Assembly (NCBI RefSeq): GCF_045862785.1
Contig: NZ_BQXO01000003.1
Span: 1-64,000, forward strand
Length of the DNA: 64,000 bases
Source of the DNA: Furfurilactobacillus curtus
GTDB taxonomy: Bacteria > Bacillota > Bacilli > Lactobacillales > Lactobacillaceae
Direction: 5' to 3'
A program made the translations under genes and the position numbers. A model generated the notes under the pieces. It saw only the letters and a program-made list of their open reading frames with translations. It was not told the DNA's origin and made no database searches. This document shows, one piece after another, positions 33,666 through 41,060 of the stretch; the first letter of the stretch is position 1, and every line of letters begins with the position of its first letter.

Positions 33666-33786
33666 CTTGGAATGTCCTGACATATTCAGCAACTCCTTTG
33701 AGGTAATTATTATTTTGGTCAAAATAACCTTTACAACTATACCACCAGCAGCCCCGTGCTTCAATTGTTTCACTTAGGTTTTAAAA
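33666..33786 (-). repeat. direct repeat C, far-end attachment site
   Basis: Identical over 121 bp to 14453-14573, including promoter (33736-33764), leader and codons 1-6 of yebC. Reading on, the frame gives MSGHSKSGSGVN and stops at 33645. To the right the sequence no longer resembles the element, so this is the chromosome junction. Confidence 0.92.
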
Positions 33787-34296
33787 ACTAGCTGCATATC
33801 CGCTTGATTAAATATTTCGGTTAACACTGCCCATCCAAAATAGCCCCAGCAGTCCACAACTTAATTGTGTTCTTCGATAACTGTTAGCGTCAGTTTGTCA
33901 GAAAAATCATCAATTAGTTCCTCGTATACGTGCTTGTTTAACTTAATAGGCTTGTTTTGTTTGGTTTGGTTCATTTTGCTGACTACAATTGAGATCTGCC
34001 ACAAATGTTATTCATAACTGGTGTCAAAAGAATTCTTGTGACTGGCGCCCATCTTCACTCAAAGAGCATTCGGGCTTCTTTCGCCATGTATTAACTGTTG
34101 GATAAATTGGGCCTTTTACTGGTGACATTCACGAGCACATTTATACTGTATCTACATTAGTTAAACTATTATATTCAAGCATTTAAAAAAGCTACTTTGA
34201 TTCATAAAGCGACCTTTACTAAGTTAACCGTTCCTAGATCAGTCAATCCCACTTTGACACTCTCTAAAACCAATGTCATCACTGTAATTAACACAG
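33787..34296. other. chromosomal intergenic region between the element and pncB
   Basis: About 510 bp. Before the element inserted it was presumably upstream of yebC. A 37-codon open frame (33861-33974, minus) lacks a good ribosome binding site. Nothing else is recognisable. Confidence 0.45.
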
Positions 34297-35799
34297 TTAT
34301 TTCACGCTTTTGTTAGATGGAGTGTATTCGACGTTAAACTTTAAGGAGCTTACATAAGCATGCACTTCATCAATGACATGTTGTTTGTGATCCCATAACT
34401 TCTGTGATAAATCCACTGGATAAATTTGCGGATTTAAAACTCGTTTATATTCGCTCCATAACGATGCTAATTGCTCAGCTGCAAATTTTTTTATTTCCAT
34501 CAACGTAGGTATTTCATAAACCTGCTGTCCCTGATTAAATATATCAATCAAGACAGGGCGAGCATTAAAATCGGATACATTTTTATTAATGTAGGTATAG
34601 GTTGGATGAAACATGTGCAACTTATCGACTTGGTCAGGTCGTTCATCCGCTAAAGCCACGTAATCACCTTCCGATTTTCCATCAACCCGCTTAGTAATCC
34701 GCCAAATTTGCTTTTTCCCAGGGGTGGTTACTTTTTCGGCGTTGCTTGACAATTTAATGGTGTCTACCATCTTACCTTGTTCATCTTCGATCGAAACTAA
34801 TTTGTATACAACACCTAAAGCGGGTTGATCATATGCCGTGATCAATTTTGTCCCCACGCCCCAGACATCGATTTTTGCGTGTTGCATCTTTAAGTTAGTA
34901 ATTGTCTGTTCATCAAGGTCATTAGAGGCGTAAATCTTCGCATTTGAGAAACCAGCCTCATCTAATTGTTTCCGGACTTGCTTAGAGATATACGCCATAT
35001 CTCCTGAATCAATCCGCACACCAAAAAAGTTAATTTGGTCGCCCATTTCACGAGCAACGCGAATTGCGCTTGGAACTCCAGATTGGAGCGTATCATACGT
35101 ATCAACTAGAAAAATGCAATCTTTATGGGAACGCGCATAGGCCATAAAGGCATCGTAATCATTCCGATACGTTTGTACCAAACTATGAGCATGCGTGCCA
35201 CTCACAGGAATACCGAAAATTTTTCCAGCTCGCATATTACTCGTTGAATCAAAACCACCGATGTATGCAGCGCGCGTTCCCCAAATAGCTGCGTCCATTT
35301 CTTGCGCACGTCTGCTACCGGATTCCATTATGCCATCACTACCAACGGCGGAACGAATGCGAGCCGCTTTCGTAGCAACCAGTGTTTGATAGTTAACGAT
35401 GTTGAGCAACGCGGTTTCAACTAGTTGACAGTCCGCAAGCATACCTTCAACCTGAACAACAGGTTCATTATTAAAAACCAGGTCGCCTTCGCGGGCAGCA
35501 CGTATGGTTCCAGTAAACCGGAAGTTACGTAAATATTCTAAAAACCCGACTGAATACTGATTTAAACTCGCTAGATACTCAAGATCTGCTTCACTAAAAC
35601 GAAGTTGGTTAATGTAACCGATCAAACGTTCTACACCTGCAAACACCGCGTAGCCATTGTGAAAAGGTAAATCACGAAAGTACAGCTCAAAGACAGCGTG
35701 CCGATCAGCCACCCCTTCCTCAAAATAGGTCTGTAACATACTAATCTCATAAGTATCAGTGTGAAGCGTCAAACTATCATCAAGGTAACGTGTTGCCAT
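34297..35799 (-). CDS. pncB: nicotinate phosphoribosyltransferase
   Basis: A protein of 500 residues, starting MATRYLDDSLTLHTDTYEISM behind AAGGATCG; an ATG at 35844 would add 15 residues without a good site. It joins nicotinate to PRPP to form nicotinate mononucleotide, the first step of NAD salvage. Family motifs include MESGSRRAQEMDAA, AAYIGGFDSTSNMRAG, GTHAHSLVQTY, VRIDSGDMAYISKQVRKQLD and ASNDLDE. The gene has long AT-rich regions on both sides and is probably transcribed alone. Confidence 0.95.
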   Translation of the reverse strand: MATRYLDDSLTLHTDTYEISMLQTYFEEGVADRHAVFELYFRDLPFHNGYAVFAGVERLIGYINQLRFSEADLEYLASLNQYSVGFLEYLRNFRFTGTIRAAREGDLVFNNEPVVQVEGMLADCQLVETALLNIVNYQTLVATKAARIRSAVGSDGIMESGSRRAQEMDAAIWGTRAAYIGGFDSTSNMRAGKIFGIPVSGTHAHSLVQTYRNDYDAFMAYARSHKDCIFLVDTYDTLQSGVPSAIRVAREMGDQINFFGVRIDSGDMAYISKQVRKQLDEAGFSNAKIYASNDLDEQTITNLKMQHAKIDVWGVGTKLITAYDQPALGVVYKLVSIEDEQGKMVDTIKLSSNAEKVTTPGKKQIWRITKRVDGKSEGDYVALADERPDQVDKLHMFHPTYTYINKNVSDFNARPVLIDIFNQGQQVYEIPTLMEIKKFAAEQLASLWSEYKRVLNPQIYPVDLSQKLWDHKQHVIDEVHAYVSSLKFNVEYTPSNKSVK

Positions 35800-36660
35800 C
35801 AGAATCACGATCCTTCCCGATTGAATTTTATTTGGCGCCAACATTCTATCATAGCCCCACTTATTTGAGTGATTTGTTCCAGAAATATTTATAATTTTTT
35901 TCGCATGATTATCATCATAAATTTATTAAATAAACAGATGAAATTCATATCACAAATAACGATGATGGGCTGTCAAAATCGCCTAACAAATCACTTTTTT
36001 CAACAATCTCAGAGTGTATACAAATACTATGGCAAGTAAAATCCAGGTTAATCTCCTAGGTCTTCCTAAATTATTGATTTTTAAACTAGCTCTATTTTCT
36101 AAATGCTTACTACAACAATACGCCACCTTATCATTAATTAACTCTGTATTCGAAATGGCTGCATTACTAAGGATTCTCATCTATTATCAATAGCTATTGT
36201 TTAATTTACCCAATCATCCAGATGGTAAGCATTGCTCTAATCTCAGAATACATTCAAAATCTTGTGCGTAATCGCTGCAGAGCGAATTATTATGTTGGAT
36301 ATCTATCTCCATTTAAAGAATAATTAAACTTTTTTCCACACATTATCTTTCTGATACATCTGACTTTTATTAGTTACTCTCCCGCCACGGGTACTTTTAA
36401 TTTATCTTAGTTAAACTAACTATGTTCAAATCTAAAAATAAACATGCTAAATAGAATGCCAATGTTTATAAGAAGTCTAATCCCAGCCCTTTTATTTTTC
36501 GACATTCACAAATCTGAATTTATGGTCATTTATTTAAGTTTTAAAGTAAAAGAAGGCTGCCAACAACAATAAGCCCCTTTCTCATTACTTTGATTTAACC
36601 CAAAAACTTCCGGAAAAATTTTCTTCGTGCTATGCTGAAAAAGATGTAAAGGAGGGATCG
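35800..36660. other. intergenic region between pncB and the UvrA-like gene
   Basis: More than 800 bp with low GC content and no convincing gene. An open frame of 65 codons (35983-36180, minus) has no ribosome binding site. An extended -10 (GTGCTATGCT, near 36628-36637) and AAAGGAGGG at 36649-36657 serve the downstream gene. Confidence 0.45.
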
Positions 36661-36664
36661 ACAA

Positions 36665-38938
36665 ATGAAAGATTTATTTGCCCGGGGATCGATTGACGTG
36701 ACCGACGCCACGCAAAATAATTTAAAGCACGTAAGTTTGAAGATTCCAAAATATCAAACCACCGTATTCGTCGGTTTATCTGGATCTGGTAAATCTTCGT
36801 TGGTTTTTGATACCATTGCAGCCGCCTCAAGACGAGAGCTCAATGAAACATTTCCAAGTTTTACACAACAATATTTACCCAAGTTCGGTCAACCTCACGT
36901 CGGTAGCATTGACCATCTACCGGTTGCCATTGTAATTGAACAACAACGAATTGGAAAAAATGCCCGATCGACACTGGCAACCTATACAGGCATTTATTCA
37001 TTGCTCCGACTGCTTTTTTCACGAATTGGAAAACCCTTTGTTGGTTATTCGGACTCATTTTCATTCAACCTCCCCCAAGGGATGTGTCCACACTGTCAGG
37101 GATTAGGGTATGTGGACGATATCGACGAATCAAAGCTGATTGATCCAGAGAAATCATTGAATCAAGGTGCGCTGACATTTGTAAGCTTTGGCGTCAATAC
37201 GTGGCGCTGGAAACGATATGTCAATACAGGATTATTCGACAACGACAAACCATTGAAAGACTACACACCTAAGGAATTCGAGCTACTCATGCACGCACCA
37301 CAACAAAAATTACAGAACCCACCGGCTAATTGGTACAAATCTGCCCTTTATGAAGGTTTAGTTCCACGGATTCGCCGCTCAATCTTGGGTAAGGCTGAAG
37401 CCAAACATCATCAAGCCGCGATTGCTGCCATTGTCACCCGACAACCTTGCCCTGTTTGTCATGGCGCGCGGTTAAACCCAAAAGTCCTGACTAATCATAT
37501 TAACGATATGAATATTGCAGAGGTCAGCGAACTTGATTTAATCCATGTGATCCGTTTTCTGAACGCAATCGAGGTGCCCCTTGCCACTGATGTCATTCGA
37601 GAATTAAAGACAAAGATCCAATCCTTGATCGATATCGGGTTAGGCTATCTCACCTTAAATCGGAGTACAAATACACTTTCAGGTGGTGAGGCCCAACGAA
37701 TTAAGATCGCTAAATTCTTGACCAGCGCGTTATCCGATATGGTTTATATCCTGGATGAACCTAGCGTAGGTCTGCATCCCCATGATATTCAATTAATCAA
37801 ACGGGCGCTGACAAAGCTTAAAGAAAAAGGCAATACCATTTTGATCGTGGAGCATAATCCTAGTATGATCGACTTCGCTGACTACGTAGTTGAAATTGGG
37901 CCGCAAGCGGGTCAAGCTGGTGGAAAAGTAACTTTTACCGGTAGCTACCCTGAACTTCTAAAATCAAAAGCGATGACCGCTGACTGGCTACGACGTCCTG
38001 TTTCGTTTGGCAAAAATCGGACAATGACGGGTTTCTTAGCGTTACGTGACATTTCGAGCCATAACTTAAAACAGGTTTCAGTCGACATCCCATTGGGCGT
38101 CCTCACGGTGATCTCCGGAGTTGCAGGATCTGGAAAGAGCTCCTTGGTATCAGCACTCAAACAACAACTGACAGATGACTATGTCGATTTAAGCCAAGAC
38201 CCGGTTGGCATTACAATTCGGTCGACACCGATCACGTACTTAGAAATTCTGGATTCGGTCAGAAAATTATTTGGCAAAACAAATAACGTGTCAACACAAC
38301 TATTCAGTTATAACGGTAAAGGCGGCTGCCCACGTTGTCATGGCAAAGGCGTGACGATCACCAACATGGCATTCATGGATCCGGTAATTCAAGTCTGTGA
38401 ACTGTGTGGCGGCAAACGCTATAATAAAGAAGCATTAAACTACCAGTATCACAGGCAAACCATCGCTGATGTTCTAGCGATGACAGTGATAGATGCACTG
38501 GCTTTTTTTTCTGATCAACCCAAGATTGCAGAAAAGTTAGGCCATTTAGATCAAGTGGGTCTTGGTTACCTCACATTGGACCAGCCCCTCACCACCTTAT
38601 CAGGCGGTGAACGACAAAGACTCAAATTGGCGTTAGAACTCAGTCACTCTGGTGAGATCTATTTACTAGATGAGCCCACGGCCGGTCTTCATTTGAAAGA
38701 CACCGATCGGCTGATGATGTTGTTCAACAAATTAGTCGATCAAGGTAATTCATTAATTCTCATTGAACATAACCTGGCTGTTATCAGCCAGGCCGATTGG
38801 CTCATTGATATTGGCCCCGACGCTGGCCGCTATGGAGGCCGATTGATGTTTAGCGGTCGACCAAAAGATGCCGTAAGCCACAACGATTCAAGAACCGGCA
38901 TGGCTCTAAGAGAATTATTGAATTCACGACAACATTGA
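36665..38938 (+). CDS. short UvrA-like ABC ATPase (UvrA2 type)
   Basis: A protein of 757 residues; canonical UvrA has about 940-960. Two ABC modules are complete: Walker A VFVGLSGSGKSSLVFD and ISGVAGSGKSSLVSAL, signatures LSGGEAQRIKIAKFL and LSGGERQRLKLALEL. Zinc-type cysteine pairs are CPHCQGLGYV, CPVCHGARLN and CPRCHGKGV with CELCGGKRY. UvrA2-like paralogs lack parts of the UvrB-interaction and insertion regions and are often linked to tolerance of DNA-binding compounds. AAAGGAGGG precedes the ATG. Monocistronic with a strong terminator. Confidence 0.92.
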   Translation: MKDLFARGSIDVTDATQNNLKHVSLKIPKYQTTVFVGLSGSGKSSLVFDTIAAASRRELNETFPSFTQQYLPKFGQPHVGSIDHLPVAIVIEQQRIGKNARSTLATYTGIYSLLRLLFSRIGKPFVGYSDSFSFNLPQGMCPHCQGLGYVDDIDESKLIDPEKSLNQGALTFVSFGVNTWRWKRYVNTGLFDNDKPLKDYTPKEFELLMHAPQQKLQNPPANWYKSALYEGLVPRIRRSILGKAEAKHHQAAIAAIVTRQPCPVCHGARLNPKVLTNHINDMNIAEVSELDLIHVIRFLNAIEVPLATDVIRELKTKIQSLIDIGLGYLTLNRSTNTLSGGEAQRIKIAKFLTSALSDMVYILDEPSVGLHPHDIQLIKRALTKLKEKGNTILIVEHNPSMIDFADYVVEIGPQAGQAGGKVTFTGSYPELLKSKAMTADWLRRPVSFGKNRTMTGFLALRDISSHNLKQVSVDIPLGVLTVISGVAGSGKSSLVSALKQQLTDDYVDLSQDPVGITIRSTPITYLEILDSVRKLFGKTNNVSTQLFSYNGKGGCPRCHGKGVTITNMAFMDPVIQVCELCGGKRYNKEALNYQYHRQTIADVLAMTVIDALAFFSDQPKIAEKLGHLDQVGLGYLTLDQPLTTLSGGERQRLKLALELSHSGEIYLLDEPTAGLHLKDTDRLMMLFNKLVDQGNSLILIEHNLAVISQADWLIDIGPDAGRYGGRLMFSGRPKDAVSHNDSRTGMALRELLNSRQH

Positions 38939-39024
38939 TGCATCAGCTGGACTTTTTAACCGGACAATCGGAAATGTGAGGCTTTTGACTTAGCCTCTAT
39001 GGTAGTAATCGCTAGATAACAAAT

Positions 39025-39061
39025 CGGGCCGAGGCAAAATTTTTATTTTTGTCTCGGCCCG
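39025..39061 (+). terminator. terminator of the UvrA-like gene
   Basis: Inverted repeat GGGCCGAGGCAAAA / TTTTGTCTCGGCCC around a short AT-rich loop. The tail is not T-rich, but the stem is 14 bp with one G-T pair. Confidence 0.75.
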
Positions 39062-39192
39062 ATCATTTACTCATATAGTAATATCCATCAATACATATTG
39101 TTAGAGGCTATAAAATTCCAAAATCCACAATTAATTTATTTGGTATTTACCGATAAAGTTGACTAAAGTAAATCGCATAGGAGGATGTGAAG

Positions 39193-39960
39193 ATGAGAAA
39201 TAGTTTTTTTGAACGTCGCGATGATTCTCGCCCTTTACCAATAGTGGATGATCACATTAACAATGGTCGCCTCTGGCTGCTATTCATTTATCCAATCGTT
39301 CTAATAATAAGTGTGGTCCTCATTTCAGAACGATTATCAGCCGGACACGATTGGTTAATCTTTTTTATACTATCATTGATTCCTACCTGCTTGTTTCTTG
39401 GTGGGTATTGGCTAATCAGTGGCCAATCACCATGGAAACTTTTTCAGCATGTTTCATTGAAAGAGTGGGGATATACTGGCCTATTGTTCATTGCTCAAAT
39501 CATTTATTCAATTATTACGCCAAAAATACTATTGGTGTTTGGGGATAAAACTGTAGGTAATCCAAATGCCACAGCACTTTTAGGCTCCCATAAGTGGCCA
39601 ATTTTTTTTATCCAAGCTTTTAATAATCTTTTTCAATTAATGGATGAAGAGTTTCTGGGGATTTTTATCTTTTTAGCAATGACGGCAATTTTAATCCAAC
39701 AATTCCATCTCTCTAGAAACACAGCAATTTGGGGGTCATTATTTATCTCAATGATCGCTTTTGGCTTGGCCCATTTTGCAGTTTATAATTGGAACCTACC
39801 ACAAATGTTACTTGTGATCGGGGTTGCCCGAATCTTTATGACTGGCTCCTATTTACATTCAAAGAGTATTTGGACTGCTTTTGTTATGCACTATTTATTT
39901 GATACCTCTGGGTACCTAATAGTAACGATGTTTAGCTCGTTTATACCTCACTTACATTAG
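39193..39960 (+). CDS. CPBP-family intramembrane metalloprotease-like protein
   Basis: A protein of 255 residues from the ATG behind AGGAGG (8-base spacing). There are seven to eight membrane segments. CPBP/Abi family landmarks are MDEEFLGIFIF (the EExxxR motif, but with Ile at the Arg position), FGLAHFAVYNW and MHYLFDTSGYL with the conserved histidines. Relatives are type II CAAX-prenyl-protease-like enzymes that in lactobacilli often accompany bacteriocins. No bacteriocin gene is visible next to it. Loss of the Arg leaves activity uncertain. Confidence 0.85.
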   Translation: MRNSFFERRDDSRPLPIVDDHINNGRLWLLFIYPIVLIISVVLISERLSAGHDWLIFFILSLIPTCLFLGGYWLISGQSPWKLFQHVSLKEWGYTGLLFIAQIIYSIITPKILLVFGDKTVGNPNATALLGSHKWPIFFIQAFNNLFQLMDEEFLGIFIFLAMTAILIQQFHLSRNTAIWGSLFISMIAFGLAHFAVYNWNLPQMLLVIGVARIFMTGSYLHSKSIWTAFVMHYLFDTSGYLIVTMFSSFIPHLH

Positions 39961-40400
39961 ATTTCCATAATATGCTAAAAGACTAAAAGCGCATTTTCCA
40001 GCCTGGTTCGTCAGTCAGGATGACAAAACACATTTAACAAAGCAAACTATAAATTCAATCCCATAATATGATTTAGCTTGCCCCGTCGCGTAAATTCCCA
40101 ACGTTTTTAAATACGCTAGACTCATTTTTTCAAATATAAGTGTGCAGGCCCCCCTTTATTGAACCAAAAACTGATCACTCTGCACTCATAAGAACACGCA
40201 AGGCCGCTATTAACGCGCATACAAAAACTTGAACATAAATATTTAATAAGCTCCAACCGCAGTGCTATGCCACGGTCGAATCCTCATCGAGAAGCCTGTC
40301 ATTAAACATTACTTGATCACTTATTAGGGTAAAAGTTATCAATTGATTGTCATAAAAAACCGACGATTTCTCATTCGCTTTTTGAAGCGTTTTAGTTGGT

Positions 40401-40790
40401 TTAGCCTCCCCACTGGTCATAATAAGTTTGCTGTTCAATTCCAAATCTATCAGTTACAGTGAACATAAATCTCAACCCAGAATTGTGACACCAATAGTAT
40501 CTTAACCTCGCCACTTTGTGTTCAACCATTATATAATTAGCGAATTTCTTCTTCAGGTTTATCTTAATTGACAAGCAAGATATGGTACCTATTAATTAAG
40601 TTGTTTGCCTAACACTGAGAACATACCAAAGTACCATTCAACTTCATTTTCGTAGACACAATTAAAGACTTGGCAGCCTCTAGTACTGGATACTTTGGAA
40701 TTATCTGGTATATCGCTAAAACGAGTAACAATATTCAGCTTTGAAATAAAAATTCCACCATAAATACGGTATAGCTACCGCTTAATCTTC
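40401..40790 (-). pseudogene. decayed VOC (PhnB/YjdN-like) gene
   Basis: Two minus-strand fragments in different frames keep family features. The first (about 40592-40780) reads VTRFSDIPDNSKVSSTRGC then CVYENEVEWYFGMFSVLGKQ. The second (40401 to about 40520) reads SGLRFMFTVTDRFGIEQQ then TYYDQWGG and a stop. Together they match the middle and end of PhnB-like glyoxalase-fold proteins. At least one frameshift and the missing N-terminus make it non-functional. Confidence 0.65.
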
Positions 40791-40930
40791 AAAGTTCAGA
40801 TGACTTTAAAGATCAACACAAACCCCTTTGCTAAGGTTAGTCGCCCCTTTTAGATACATACCATGAGGAAATGATGGTAAATTTTTACGGGACGATCACT
40901 CATTAAAACTTTCCGATAAATTTGGTTACA

Positions 40931-40966
40931 AAAATATCGTGCCTCTAAAAGAGACACGATCTTTTT
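40931..40966. terminator. terminator downstream of the wall-protein gene
   Basis: Inverted repeat ATCGTGCCTC / GAGACACGAT around TAAAA, T-rich on both strands. Confidence 0.72.
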
Positions 40967-41060
40967 AAAACCTTCGTGCATACTTTGAAATGCTTCATCT
41001 ACCTGAGCAAATGGTAATCATTTACTTTTGGAAGTTAATCATCACAGCTACATTGCTGGA

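Larger units (their letters stand above)
14453..33786. mobile_element. integrative element inserted at the start of yebC (about 19.3 kb)
   Basis: Bounded by a perfect 121-bp direct repeat (14453-14573 and 33666-33786). A tyrosine integrase lies 166 bp inside the left repeat and is transcribed towards yebC. The interior holds accessory genes, two further recombinases and gene-poor DNA, unlike the compact chromosome on both sides. No replication, capsid, portal or conjugation genes are recognisable, so it resembles a genomic island or a phage- or plasmid-derived satellite rather than a complete prophage or ICE. A third, diverged repeat copy near 33110-33260 suggests tandem insertion. Confidence 0.85.
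39961..41060. other. gene-poor region with a decayed gene
   Basis: 1.1 kb between the CPBP gene and the wall protein. It contains the VOC pseudogene at about 40401-40790 and the terminator at 40931-40966. I recognise nothing in 39961-40400. Confidence 0.5.

Noticed and set aside
14453..33786. Calling the element a complete prophage or an ICE
   Set aside because: No terminase, portal, capsid, tail, lysis, relaxase or type IV secretion genes are visible; only recombinases and accessory genes support mobility.
33861..33974. 37-codon open frame on the minus strand right of the element
   Set aside because: The protein sequence (MNQTKQNKPIKLNKHVYEEL...) is plausible, but there is no proper Shine-Dalgarno sequence and no recognisable relative.
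35983..36180. 65-codon open frame with a hydrophobic end
   Set aside because: No ribosome binding site; surrounded by AT-rich DNA; likely chance.
36264..36325. Possible end of an insertion-sequence transposase (NRCRANYYVGYLSPFKE then stop)
   Set aside because: Only 17 residues with loose resemblance to an IS3-type end; no inverted repeats or further transposase sequence found.
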